Below are positions 52,301 through 60,912 of a DNA stretch of 64,000 nt, piece after piece. A model generated the notes under the pieces. It worked only from the letters and a program-made list of their open reading frames with translations, had not been told where the DNA came from and made no database searches. Source of the stretch: Aureitalea sp. L0-47 (GTDB lineage: Bacteria > Bacteroidota > Bacteroidia > Flavobacteriales > Flavobacteriaceae). The DNA lies in the NCBI RefSeq assembly GCF_026126405.1, contig NZ_JAFMTQ010000003.1:124001-188000 (forward strand), in the 5' to 3' direction. The translations under genes were made by a program, and so were the position numbers. Numbering within the stretch: the first letter of the stretch is position 1; every line of letters starts with the position of its first letter.

Positions 52301-52758
52301 GATATATATATTTAGAGGTCGTGATACGCATTTCAGCATATCGATTAAATTCACGTTCGATGCGTCGTGTAATTCCTGACGCATTATCCACGTCAAACAA
52401 GTGAAGAATTTGAATAGTAAAGCAGGCGTTATCTCTGCTATTGAAATCCATTTCGGCTCAAAGTCATTACAACTTATTTAACCTGGATGTTCAATCTTCT
52501 GATAATAGTTAGGAAGGAGTGAGATTCTATTATCAATTTGATACTTGAATATCGCAAAGAATACGCTAAAAAGCAATAAGCGTATACACGTATTTTCTTA
52601 CAAAAGCACGTAAAATATGGGAATGTCCGAAACAACCATAGATACTGACGTTTCGGAATATTGCCGCAAAATATTCAAAAGAAAGACTACTGAATAACCA
52701 TCAAAAGTTGATTTGTTAACGGCATTTTCAGAAGAATTAATAATGAATAACTACTCTT
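52301..52758. other. Upstream region of curli operon 2
   Basis: 458 bases without a gene. Contains two small hairpins in the presumed leader (52360-52384, ATGCGTC/GACGCAT; 52501-52534, GATAATAG/CTATTATC), the promoter-like sequence at 52582-52635, and the dyad at 52626-52657. No clear terminator for the GSIII gene was found in it. Confidence 0.6.
52582..52635 (-). promoter_or_regulatory. Promoter-like sequence of csgA2, conserved with csgA1
   Basis: Minus strand: TTG (52635-52633), 24 bases, TGCTTTTG (52608-52601), then TAAGAAAATACGTGTATAC. Matches the csgA1 sequence at 46544-46595 in content, order and distance to the gene (about 290 bases). Confidence 0.45.
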
Positions 52759-54945
52759 CTACCTGGTAAAAAGCAGTTCCCGGTATTTGGTCAATGGCCA
52801 TATCGCATCGTCCACCAATAATTCAAGTTTGTCGCAATGATATCGAATTGAATCGAAGAAGGGCTTCACTCTGTTACAATAGGCATTGGCCCTTTTTTCG
52901 GTGTCCTCCAACTTATTGGCCTTTTTGCGCTCTTCCACCATATCATTGATCCCTTTGTTGATCTCGGCAATATGCTCGCTGATCTCCTCGATAATTCGAA
53001 TTTGTTCAAACGCGTAGGTCTGGAACGAACTTCCGTAGATCTCCTTTAACCCGCGTACGTTTTCTATCAGGATATTCTGATAGCGAATGGCCGTGGGTAT
53101 CACATGATTCCTGGCCAGGTCACCCAATACCCTCCCCTCTATCTGTATATGCATGGCATATTCTTCCACCTGTATCTCGTAACGGGCTTCGATCTCTACC
53201 CGTGTCATGATATTGAGTTCTTCGAAAAGATTAATAGTCTTGTTAGATATATTGGCTTTCAGGGCTTCGGGTGTTGTCTTGTTATTGCTCAAACCGCGCT
53301 TGCTGGCTTCTTTCTCCCAGGCATCTCCATATCCATCTCCCTCAAAACGGATTTTCTTCGACTCTTTAATGTACTCCCTCAATACATTAAATATAGCATC
53401 GTCCTTTTTCATTTTCTTGTCCTGAACAAGAGCGTCCACACTTTTTTTAAATTCAATCAATTGCTTGGCAACAATAGAATTTAAAACCGTCATGGGCAAA
53501 GCACAGTTTGCCATGGAACCCACTGCCCTTAATTCGAACTTATTCCCGGTAAAGGCAAAAGGTGACGTACGGTTCCTGTCGGTATTATCCAGAAGTATTT
53601 CCGGGATCTTACCTACAACGTTCAGTTTAAGTTCGGTCTTTTCCTGGGGAGATAATTTTCCATCGGTTACTTTCTCCAGCTCGTCCAGGACCGCAGTTAG
53701 TTGTGATCCTATAAATACTGAAATGATAGCAGGAGGTGCCTCATTCGCTCCCAGACGGTGATCGTTACTGGCACTCGCAATGGATGCTCGGATCAATTCT
53801 TCGTAATCGTGAACGGCTTTAATAGTATTGACAAAAAATGTGAGAAACTGAAGATTCTTCATAGGTGTGCTACCCGGACTCAGCAAATTAACACCGGTAT
53901 TCGTTGCAAGTGACCAGTTGTTGTGTTTTCCACTACCGTTGATTCCGGCAAACGGTTTCTCATGGAACAGTACCTTGAAGTTGTGCCTATCGGCTACCTT
54001 ATCCATAAGGTCCATAAGCAGCGAATTGTGATCCACGGCCAGGTTGGCTTCCTCAAAGATGGGGGCGAGCTCGAACTGATTTGGCGCCACCTCGTTGTGA
54101 CGGGTTTTCACCGGGATACCCAGTTTCATACATTCAAGTTCAAGGTCTCGCATATAATTAAGGACACGAGTTGGAATAGAACCGAAATAATGATCGTCCA
54201 ACTGCTGCCCTTTAGCCGAAGCATGACCTATTAAGGTCCTGCCAGATTGAACCAGGTCCGGCCTTGCAGCTGCCAACGCCTTATCTACCAAAAAATACTC
54301 CTGTTCCCAGCCTAGTGTGGCATTTACCTTGGACACATTCTTGTCGAAGTATTTCGCCACAGAAGTCGCCGCCTGGTCCACCGCCTGCAATGCCCTTAGC
54401 AAGGGTGTCTTATTGTCAAGCGCCTCCCCGGTATAGGCAACAAATACGGTTGGGATGCATAGTGTAGTCTCAAACAGAAATGCGGGAGAAGTTGGATCCC
54501 ATGCTGTATACCCTCTTGCTTCAAAGGTGTTTCGAATTCCTCCGTGTGGAAAACTGGAAGCGTCAGGCTCCTGTTGGGCCAACTGACTCCCCTCGAAATT
54601 CTCAATTGCAGATCCATCGCTTAAAGTCTCGAAGAAAGCGTCGTGTTTTTCGGCGGTGGCTCCGGTGAGTGGTTGAAACCAGTGGGTGTAATGCGTAGCT
54701 CCATGCTGAATGGCCCATTCTTTCATTCCGGCAGCGATCTGTCCCGCAATGGACCTGTCTATCTTACTTCCTTTTTCGATCGCATCGTTAACGGCTTCAT
54801 AGGCCTCCCTGGCAACATATTGACGCATGGTAGAAAGGTCGAAAACGTTCGACATGAACAACTCGGATCGTCTCCCTTCTTCTTTAATACTTTTAGTGGG
54901 TCTGTCTATGGCCTGTAACAAGGCGTTGAATCTCAAATTTGACAT
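52759..54945 (-). CDS. glnN: Glutamine synthetase type III
   Basis: A 728-residue GSIII enzyme from ATG 54945 (MSNLRFNALLQAIDRPTKSI). Characteristic blocks: HGATHYTHWFQPLTG, SSFPHGGIRNTFEARGYTAW, GWEQEYFLVD, VPGGSGKHNN-like INGSGKHNNWSL and NRTSPFAFTGNKFELRAVGS. It makes glutamine from glutamate and ammonia as a large dodecamer. Divergent from a type II glutamine synthetase gene 189 bases away. Common nitrogen-assimilation enzyme in Bacteroidota. Confidence 0.95.
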   Translation of the reverse strand: MSNLRFNALLQAIDRPTKSIKEEGRRSELFMSNVFDLSTMRQYVAREAYEAVNDAIEKGSKIDRSIAGQIAAGMKEWAIQHGATHYTHWFQPLTGATAEKHDAFFETLSDGSAIENFEGSQLAQQEPDASSFPHGGIRNTFEARGYTAWDPTSPAFLFETTLCIPTVFVAYTGEALDNKTPLLRALQAVDQAATSVAKYFDKNVSKVNATLGWEQEYFLVDKALAAARPDLVQSGRTLIGHASAKGQQLDDHYFGSIPTRVLNYMRDLELECMKLGIPVKTRHNEVAPNQFELAPIFEEANLAVDHNSLLMDLMDKVADRHNFKVLFHEKPFAGINGSGKHNNWSLATNTGVNLLSPGSTPMKNLQFLTFFVNTIKAVHDYEELIRASIASASNDHRLGANEAPPAIISVFIGSQLTAVLDELEKVTDGKLSPQEKTELKLNVVGKIPEILLDNTDRNRTSPFAFTGNKFELRAVGSMANCALPMTVLNSIVAKQLIEFKKSVDALVQDKKMKKDDAIFNVLREYIKESKKIRFEGDGYGDAWEKEASKRGLSNNKTTPEALKANISNKTINLFEELNIMTRVEIEARYEIQVEEYAMHIQIEGRVLGDLARNHVIPTAIRYQNILIENVRGLKEIYGSSFQTYAFEQIRIIEEISEHIAEINKGINDMVEERKKANKLEDTEKRANAYCNRVKPFFDSIRYHCDKLELLVDDAIWPLTKYRELLFTR

Positions 54946-55092
54946 CTGGAGTAATTTTGGATCAAAGATATGGATAATTAAAAAAGGAGCAATTTTAAAC
55001 AACACCCCCTATTTTTTAGGGGTATTAACAAGAATATCAATATTGTTAATAATTTACCCCCCTGTTTTTTACCGCTTTGATATATAAACACT

Positions 55093-55100
55093 TATATTTG
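55093..55100 (+). promoter_or_regulatory. -7 box upstream of type II glutamine synthetase
   Basis: TATATTTG, a TANNTTTG match, 34 bases before the ATG at 55135. Upstream, 55016-55070 has imperfect dyads (GGGGTATTAAC ... GTTAATAATTTACCCC) that could be an operator shared with the divergent GSIII gene. Confidence 0.5.
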
Positions 55101-55134
55101 GCCCATCAAAATTCATTCATTCAATAGTAATATT

Positions 55135-56163
55135 ATGAGCAAATCAAAATTAGAGTACATATGGCTGGATGGGTACAAGCCAACCCAGAATATGCGCAGC
55201 AAAACAAAAGTAGTTGACGATTTCAACGGAACATTAGAGGAGTGCCCGATCTGGTCTTTTGATGGTTCTTCTACCAAACAAGCGGAAGGAAGTGATTCTG
55301 ATTGCCTTCTGAAACCCGTAGCTATTTACCCGGATCCGGCAAGAGAAGACGGCTGGCTGGTAATGACCGAAGTACTAAAGGCCGATGGAACTCCCCACGA
55401 GTCTAATGCAAGGGCTCAGATTGATGACAATGACGATGATTTCTGGTTCGGTTTCGAGCAGGAATACTTCATTATGGATAGACACACTCAACTACCTCTT
55501 GGTTTCCCAATTGGTGGATACCCGGGACCACAGGGTATGTATTATTGCTCAGTAGGAGGGAGAAATACTCGCGGACGTGATTTCGTAGAAGAACACGCTG
55601 ACCTATGTATTGCAGCAGGATTGAATTTTGAAGGGATCAACCAGGAGGTAGCGAGTGGTCAATGGGAATTCCAACTCTTCGCGAAAGGAGCACGTAAAGC
55701 CGGTGATGAGATATGGGTAGCTCGTTACTTGCTTGACCGACTTACAGAAAAATACGATTATTATATAGAGTATCACCCAAAACCTGTAAAAGGTGATTGG
55801 AACGGTAGTGGTATGCACGCGAATTTCTCCAATACGACATTGAGAACATGTGGTTCCAAAGAGGTATATATGCAGATCTGCGAGGCATTCCGTCCGGTGA
55901 CCAAAGAACACATAGCAGTTTACGGTGAATTTAACGATGAGCGTTTAACGGGGCTGCACGAAACTGCTTCTATAGATGATTTCAGTTATGGGATATCCGA
56001 TCGTGGTGCTTCGATCCGAATTCCAATTATCACAGTTGAAAAAGGCTGGAAAGGATGGCTGGAAGACAGAAGGCCGGCTTCAAACGGGGATCCCTACAAG
56101 ATCGCTGCGAGAATAATCAAGACCGTTAAAGGTGCCGAGATCACCGCTGGTGTTGGAGCATAG
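55135..56163 (+). CDS. glnA: Glutamine synthetase, type II (eukaryote-like)
   Basis: A 342-residue GS of the compact type II class. Signatures: EYIWLDGYKPTQNMRSKTKV, WSFDGSSTKQAEGSDSDC, FWFGFEQEYFIMD (metal site) and WNGSGMHANFSNTTLR (ATP/ammonia site), and GAASIDDFSYGISDRGASIRI-like ETASIDDFSYGISDRGASI. No adenylylation-site tyrosine loop of GSI-beta is expected. A terminator follows. Codon use suggests high expression. Confidence 0.95.
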   Translation: MSKSKLEYIWLDGYKPTQNMRSKTKVVDDFNGTLEECPIWSFDGSSTKQAEGSDSDCLLKPVAIYPDPAREDGWLVMTEVLKADGTPHESNARAQIDDNDDDFWFGFEQEYFIMDRHTQLPLGFPIGGYPGPQGMYYCSVGGRNTRGRDFVEEHADLCIAAGLNFEGINQEVASGQWEFQLFAKGARKAGDEIWVARYLLDRLTEKYDYYIEYHPKPVKGDWNGSGMHANFSNTTLRTCGSKEVYMQICEAFRPVTKEHIAVYGEFNDERLTGLHETASIDDFSYGISDRGASIRIPIITVEKGWKGWLEDRRPASNGDPYKIAARIIKTVKGAEITAGVGA

Positions 56164-56188
56164 TTATTTTAGTTAAATACCTTTTGAA

Positions 56189-56216
56189 AGGGCGCCATTT
56201 CGGCGCTCTTTTTTTA
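56189..56216 (+). terminator. Terminator of type II glutamine synthetase gene
   Basis: Stem AGGGCGCC/GGCGCTCT (one G-U pair) with a 5-nt loop, followed by a run of eight T. Six bases from the stop of the convergent antiporter gene. Confidence 0.8.
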
Positions 56217-56221
56217 CACAT

Positions 56222-57181
56222 TTATTTCGCGCCCAGAAATGCCAGGCCGATAAAAGTTGCATACCCAACAAATATAACCACTCCTTTATACCTGCCAAGC
56301 TCAAACGACCTGGGCAGGAAAGCGAGCGGAATGAGTATAAAGGCAAACGCCAGCATCCAGAAGATATCATTATTTAATAGACTAGGATCTTTTACGTTTA
56401 TCGGTTGAATCAAAGCAGTAATCCCTAATACTGAAGCGATATTGAAGATATTTGAACCTATGAGGTTACCCAGGGAAATAGCTTTCTCTCGTTTGAGGGC
56501 GGCTATTACAGAAGCCGCTAGTTCCGGAACACTGGTTCCTATAGCGATCATGGTAACGGCGATCACCCGCTCACTTACACCCATCTGTTGCGCAAGGTCC
56601 ACCGCTCCTTTTACAAGCAGTTCACTTCCACCCCAAAGTGCCACACCACCGATGAGAAGCCATATAAAAATCTTTACGTTGGAAACCTTCGAAAGCGCGT
56701 CGTTAACTTCTTCCGCTTCAACTTTGATATCGCCCCCTTTTCGTGCCCTTCGTATAAGCAGGAAGAGGTAAAGAAATAATAGAAAAACCAATACCCCACC
56801 TTCCAAACGATCGAGAACCATACCGGTGGAGAGTAAGAGATAAAGAACCAGCGACAAGAACATCATCACCGGCCAATTGAATTTGTAGAAATCCCTGTCG
56901 ATCGCCAGGGGCGTAATTATCGCAGTAATTCCCAACACCAGACCTATATTAGCGATGTTGGAACCTATTACATTCCCAAGTGAAATATCGCTAAACCCAT
57001 CCAGGGCTGCATTAACACTCACCAGTAATTCGGGAGCGGACGTCGCAAATGAAACTACCGTGAGGCCAATGACCATCTTAGAAAGCTTCAGTTTAAATGA
57101 TAAAGCAACAGAAGATCGAACCAGGTACTCCCCACCTACAACCAACAACACAAGTCCGACAAGAATAAAAAGTATACTCAT
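56222..57181 (-). CDS. Calcium/sodium antiporter, CaCA family (YrbG-like)
   Basis: A 319-residue membrane exchanger from ATG 57181 (MSILFILVGLVLLVVGGEYL). Ten to eleven helices; the two inverted alpha repeats are GLTVVSFATSAPELLVSVNA with LGNVIGSNIANIGLVLG, and AVTMIAIGTSVPELAASVIA with LGNLIGSNIFNIASVLG, containing the ion-binding Glu and Asn residues. Exports Ca2+ in exchange for Na+ or H+. Tail to tail with glnA. Confidence 0.93.
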   Translation of the reverse strand: MSILFILVGLVLLVVGGEYLVRSSVALSFKLKLSKMVIGLTVVSFATSAPELLVSVNAALDGFSDISLGNVIGSNIANIGLVLGITAIITPLAIDRDFYKFNWPVMMFLSLVLYLLLSTGMVLDRLEGGVLVFLLFLYLFLLIRRARKGGDIKVEAEEVNDALSKVSNVKIFIWLLIGGVALWGGSELLVKGAVDLAQQMGVSERVIAVTMIAIGTSVPELAASVIAALKREKAISLGNLIGSNIFNIASVLGITALIQPINVKDPSLLNNDIFWMLAFAFILIPLAFLPRSFELGRYKGVVIFVGYATFIGLAFLGAK

Positions 57182-57305
57182 AGATAGCAATAAGTCTTGC
57201 GAAGATAGCAAGAATTGCGGTTATGGATGTATCCTTAATTCGACAAAAAAAGTTTCAGCAAAACAATAATTAACTAAACTTTAAGTTACATAACTATAAA
57301 ATCAG

Positions 57306-57336
57306 TTGTATAACTATAAAAATAGTTTTAAGTTTG
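57306..57336 (+). promoter_or_regulatory. Promoter and dyad operator of the blaI-like gene
   Basis: TTG (57306-57308), 20 bases, TAAGTTTG (57329-57336), a full flavobacterial promoter, ending four bases before the ATG. The spacer holds the dyad AACTATAAAAATAGTT (57312-57327). TAACTATAAAA occurs at 57291-57301 and again at 57311-57321, twenty bases apart. This fits autorepression by the BlaI-like product. Confidence 0.6.
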
Positions 57337-57340
57337 TTAC

Positions 57341-57697
57341 ATGGAACGATTAACAAATAAAGAAGAGGAAGTAATGCAGGCACTATGGAAGTTGGAAAAG
57401 GCTTTTGTAAAAGAGATCCTTGCCGAACTGCCCGGAAAGCAGCATTACAATACTATTTCCACCATAGTGAGAAATCTCGAGGACAAAGGATATGTGTCTT
57501 ATAATGCCTTCGGAAAGACACATCAGTACTTTCCTATTGTTAGCAAAGAAGATTATACCAAGCGATTTATGAACCTGGCCATGAAGCGCTATTTCAACAA
57601 CAATTATAAGAACCTGGTTTCCTTCTTCGCCAAGGAAGAAAAGATCAGCGCGGAAGAACTTCGGGAGATACTCGAAATAATCGAAAACAAGAAGTAA
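57341..57697 (+). CDS. BlaI/MecI/CopY family repressor
   Basis: A 118-residue winged-helix repressor. The N-terminus MERLTNKEEEVMQALWKLEK and the recognition region YNTISTIVRNLEDKGYVSYN are typical; the C-terminal helices (about 80-118) mediate dimerisation and contain the site usually cleaved on induction. It represses its own operon with the M56 peptidase gene, which starts two bases downstream. The start codon lies so close to its -7 box that the transcript may be leaderless. Confidence 0.93.
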   Translation: MERLTNKEEEVMQALWKLEKAFVKEILAELPGKQHYNTISTIVRNLEDKGYVSYNAFGKTHQYFPIVSKEDYTKRFMNLAMKRYFNNNYKNLVSFFAKEEKISAEELREILEIIENKK

Positions 57698-57698
57698 T

Positions 57699-59672
57699 AT
57701 GGAACCGGCCACTTACCTTTTAAAATCGGCAGCCATCCTTGCGATGTTCTACCTTATATATATACTCTTTCTTCGGAAGGAAACACATTTTAAAGCACAC
57801 AGGATATTTCTGATAACCGGAATAGTAGCTTCCTTTCTTTTGCCCTTCCTATATTTTACTCAGACAATTTATATAGATGTACCCGCGGTAAGCAATCTTA
57901 TTATACCAACGCCGACTGGCAACTCGGTAGAAGTTATCACCGAACCTATAATTGAGCCTGTTAACTGGTGGAATGTAGGCCTTTACGCCTACCTCACCGG
58001 CCTGGGTCTAATGCTCCTGCGTTTTGTGGTTCAGCTATTGTCTCTTTGGATGATCATTTATAGGAACCCGGTAAGAAAACTAGATGGATTCCGTTATGTG
58101 AGAGTTTCCAGGAAGATCGCTCCTTTTTCCTTCTTTAACTATATTGTTTACAACCCGGAGCTTCACACCGAGGATGAACTCCAAATGATCCTAAAGCACG
58201 AACAGGCCCACGCCTTTCAGTGGCATTCGGCAGATATATTACTTTCGAATTTGCTATTGATACTACAATGGGCAAACCCCTTTGCATGGTTGTACAAAAA
58301 GAGCGTAGAGGAAAACCTGGAGTTTTTGGCCGACAACGCCACTATTATAGCCGTACCCGACAAAAAAGATTATCAGCTGGCATTGGTTAAGGCTTCATCA
58401 GCCGAATATATTCCAGCCCTGACCACTAATTTTTATAAATCATTTATCAAAAAACGAATCATTATGTTAAACAAACGCACGTCAAAAAAATACCATGTGT
58501 TAAAAGTGGCAACCGTGTTGCCTCTGCTTGCCATTTTCCTTTGGAGTTTTAATGTGAAGCAAGACATTGCTTACAATGTTATTCCTTCGGAAGTTGAGCC
58601 GGAAACTCCTGTTACCGAAACTTCAGTGGCAGAGATCACAACTTCAGAAACACCCGAGGACCACCCAACCGAAGCTTTAGTAATGGTTACCACCGAGAGC
58701 GCTGCTTCAGGAGCAACCCTTGAGAAATCAAGAGAAAGTGAGCCAGTAGTAGCAAAAGTAAACAGTGCTGCCAGCCTGGCCATGGTCCTTCAGGATCTGG
58801 AACTAAAGATCACTAAGAACACCACCGACGCTCAGCTTAATGAGATCAAGACCAAGGTAAAAAAAGAACACGGTATTGACCTGTCATATAGTGTTGAACG
58901 AAATAGTAACGACGAGATCACCGGTATCCAACTCTCTTATTCGGGGAATGGTAATAACGGTAACTATTCCATACAGGACGATGAAGGCATCTCCGACTTT
59001 GTCTTCTATATAGACGAAGACGGCCGTTCTGGGTTTTATTCCGAAGAGGTAGAAGCGAGACGAGCAGAAAGAGCCTACGCAAGGGCCGCCCGACTTAGTG
59101 AACGGGCAAACGAACGTAGGCGTGAAATGCGAGAAGGAAGGAAGCAACAAGAGAGAACGAGGGAAGAGATCATCGTGGAGCGTGAGGCCATGCGGAAAGA
59201 AATAGACAAGCGACGCAAAGAAATGGACGAGCAGCGAAAAGAAATGAGAGACCAGATGCGCGAAAAAAGGAGAGCCATTCGAATTGAGAGTGACGGCGAT
59301 GATGGAGGACTTTTTGATGATGATGAGGATGTGATCAAGGAATATGTCATTGCCGGATATGATGGAAACCAGGGAGAGAGTGATATTCTCGTCATCGATT
59401 CAAACAGCGGAAAGCTTGCGCTCTTCGGAGAGGGTTCCGAACATGCGATCATGATCGACAAGGACACTACCAATGATCACCTTTCAAAGATCAAGAAGAA
59501 GATGAAGGCCCAAGGTGTTGATTTTAAATACAGTAAGGTTAAGCGCAATTCGAATGGTGAGATCACGGGGATCAAGATCACCTTGGACAATAAAAAAGGA
59601 AGTAGAAAAACTGTTGTGACTAAAGCGGACGATGGCGAACCCATTGAAGAAATGCTTATTGAGCTTCAATAG
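57699..59672 (+). CDS. M56 (BlaR1-like) membrane metallopeptidase with long cytoplasm-like tail
   Basis: A 657-residue protein. Three or four N-terminal membrane helices and the gluzincin site LKHEQAHAFQWHS with ENLEFLAD downstream make the M56 domain (about 1-265); a further helix near 275-295 follows. Residues about 450-545 are an extremely Arg/Glu-rich coiled coil (RRREMREGRKQQERTREE). Two copies of a roughly 40-residue motif flank it: about 370-415 (DLSYSVERNSNDEITGIQLSY) and about 590-640 (DFKYSKVKRNSNGEITGIKI). Senses a signal and inactivates the BlaI-like repressor; ligand unknown. Confidence 0.88.
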   Translation: MEPATYLLKSAAILAMFYLIYILFLRKETHFKAHRIFLITGIVASFLLPFLYFTQTIYIDVPAVSNLIIPTPTGNSVEVITEPIIEPVNWWNVGLYAYLTGLGLMLLRFVVQLLSLWMIIYRNPVRKLDGFRYVRVSRKIAPFSFFNYIVYNPELHTEDELQMILKHEQAHAFQWHSADILLSNLLLILQWANPFAWLYKKSVEENLEFLADNATIIAVPDKKDYQLALVKASSAEYIPALTTNFYKSFIKKRIIMLNKRTSKKYHVLKVATVLPLLAIFLWSFNVKQDIAYNVIPSEVEPETPVTETSVAEITTSETPEDHPTEALVMVTTESAASGATLEKSRESEPVVAKVNSAASLAMVLQDLELKITKNTTDAQLNEIKTKVKKEHGIDLSYSVERNSNDEITGIQLSYSGNGNNGNYSIQDDEGISDFVFYIDEDGRSGFYSEEVEARRAERAYARAARLSERANERRREMREGRKQQERTREEIIVEREAMRKEIDKRRKEMDEQRKEMRDQMREKRRAIRIESDGDDGGLFDDDEDVIKEYVIAGYDGNQGESDILVIDSNSGKLALFGEGSEHAIMIDKDTTNDHLSKIKKKMKAQGVDFKYSKVKRNSNGEITGIKITLDNKKGSRKTVVTKADDGEPIEEMLIELQ

Positions 59673-59719
59673 TTCTTCCGGGTGTTGAAATGTTTTAGGG
59701 GCTGTTTTTACTGAATCCA

Positions 59720-59798
59720 TGTCAATCTGAACTTGATTCAGATTCTAATTATAACGATATTAGAATCATTTAGTTTCTGAATTAAATTCAGAATGACA
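59720..59798. repeat. Imperfect inverted repeat of the flavobacterial GTCAnTCTGA type
   Basis: Left arm TGTCAATCTGAACTTGATTC followed by AGATTCTA (59720-59747); right arm TAGAATC ... CTGAATTAAATTCAGAATGA plus CA (59761-59798). The arms are complementary with a nine-base insertion. Typical of intergenic REP-like sequences in Bacteroidota; may also terminate the M56 transcript. Confidence 0.6.
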
Positions 59799-59841
59799 AA
59801 CTGCGTTCTTTTAAGACGGCCTCGTTTTGTACTTTTACCCT

Positions 59842-59994
59842 ATGAAAAAAAGCCTGTTCAGCACTCTGGCGAAAGTCAACAAGGCCATATTACCAAGCTT
59901 TTCAAAACGGCAATTGGATCTTACCAAAGCCAAGAAATGGCAATTGGCACTTTTCGGATACAGGTTATGGGTGACTAAGAATGCTCTTGACTAG
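59842..59994 (+). CDS. Small conserved flavobacterial protein
   Basis: A 50-residue basic protein (MKKSLFSTLAKVNKAILPSF, then a Lys-rich stretch, ending YRLWVTKNALD). Short proteins of this pattern are recurrent in Flavobacteriaceae and sometimes misnamed SsrA-binding protein. Preceded by TACTTTTA, a near -7 box, and a TTTTG. Stop overlaps that of apt by four bases. Function unknown. Confidence 0.7.
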   Translation: MKKSLFSTLAKVNKAILPSFSKRQLDLTKAKKWQLALFGYRLWVTKNALD

Positions 59995-60506
59995 TACGTT
60001 ATCAGGGAACGGATATCGTATCGCCTAAGTTTATCACTCCCCTTTAGGAAAGAAAGCTCGATAAGGAAGTTACACTGAATGATCTCCCCTCCCAGTTTTT
60101 CAATGAGTTTGCAGGCCGCCTGGGCCGTTCCGCCGGTAGCCAGGACATCATCGTGGAGGATCACCTTATCCCCTGGCTTGATAGCATCCTCGTGTATCTC
60201 CAGGGCGTCCATACCGTACTCAAGCATATAAGGTTCCTTCAGGGTATCGAAGGGTAACTTGCCCGCTTTTCTCAGCGGAACAAAACCTGCTTTCAATTCC
60301 TGAGCGATCAGCGGTGCAAAAAAGAAGCCGCGAGATTCGATCCCCACCACTTTATCTATGGGTTGCATTTCGGTGAGTGCGATCAACCCCTCGGTACTAA
60401 AGGCCATAGCTTCCGGGTTATTTAGGAGTGGAGTGATGTCTTTAAAAGTAACACCGGGTTTGGGAAAGTCCGGAATATCCCGGATAAAGGCTTCGAGGTT
60501 GATCAT
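59991..60506 (-). CDS. apt: Adenine phosphoribosyltransferase
   Basis: A 171-residue purine salvage enzyme converting adenine and PRPP to AMP. The PRPP loop is VILHDDVLATGGTAQAA; FKDITPLLNNPEAM and GIESRGFFFAP are family blocks. I start it at ATG 60506 (MINLEAFIRDIPDFPKPG). The longer in-frame reading upstream (GLVAQLNSASDYGSEGYRFE) is translation through the tRNA gene and is an artefact. A terminator and tRNA-Arg lie upstream. Confidence 0.95.
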   Translation of the reverse strand: MINLEAFIRDIPDFPKPGVTFKDITPLLNNPEAMAFSTEGLIALTEMQPIDKVVGIESRGFFFAPLIAQELKAGFVPLRKAGKLPFDTLKEPYMLEYGMDALEIHEDAIKPGDKVILHDDVLATGGTAQAACKLIEKLGGEIIQCNFLIELSFLKGSDKLRRYDIRSLITY

Positions 60507-60566
60507 AGTAAAAAATAAGAAAAAGTAAAAGTACGGTAAATTCGAATTGTATTCTTCGGAAAAGAA

Positions 60567-60593
60567 AAAATCCACCACAAAGTGATGGATTTT
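60567..60593 (-). terminator. Terminator of tRNA-Arg
   Basis: Stem AAAATCCACCA/TGATGGATTTT with one mismatch and a 5-nt loop, followed on the minus strand by TTCTTTTCC. Eleven bases past the tRNA 3' end. Confidence 0.7.
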
Positions 60594-60603
60594 CTGCTTA
60601 TTG

Positions 60604-60677
60604 TGACCTCGACAGGATTCAAACCTGTAACCTTCTGAGCCGTAATCAGATGCGCTATTCAGTTGCGCCACGAGGCC
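60604..60677 (-). tRNA. tRNA-Arg (anticodon ACG)
   Basis: 74 bases. Acceptor GGCCTCG pairs with CGAGGTC, discriminator A. Anticodon stem TCTGA/TCAGA encloses loop TTACGGC, anticodon ACG (A34 deaminated to inosine to read CGU, CGC, CGA). T-arm GGTTTGAATCC is present (GTTACAGGTTTGAATCCTGT). CCA is not encoded. Confidence 0.95.
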
Positions 60678-60912
60678 TTTTTCGGGGGGCAAATATAAGT
60701 ATTTTTACCTCCTTTCAAATACAAAAATACAAAAAATGTAAGCTTTATAGACTTGCTTTTTTCAATTACATATTGCTAATAAGTTGGAATTAATCTTACT
60801 CCTAAAAATGAGTCTCTAATAATAAATTGGAGCTTTTTGCTTGCTTCAACTGACACTGTATAGTTTTACCACAGTTAGTTTGAGTCAATTTGAGACAATT
60901 ATGCAAATTTAT

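Noticed and set aside
52301-52396. 32-residue upstream extension of csgA2
   Set aside because: A clean signal peptide starts at ATG 52300; the extension has no signal-like or conserved sequence.
59720-59798. Insertion sequence end
   Set aside because: The inverted repeat has no adjacent transposase and matches the general pattern of flavobacterial intergenic repeats.
60507-60692. N-terminal extension of apt encoding VAQLNSASDYGSEG-like sequence
   Set aside because: This peptide is the translation of the tRNA-Arg gene on the same strand; apt starts at 60506.
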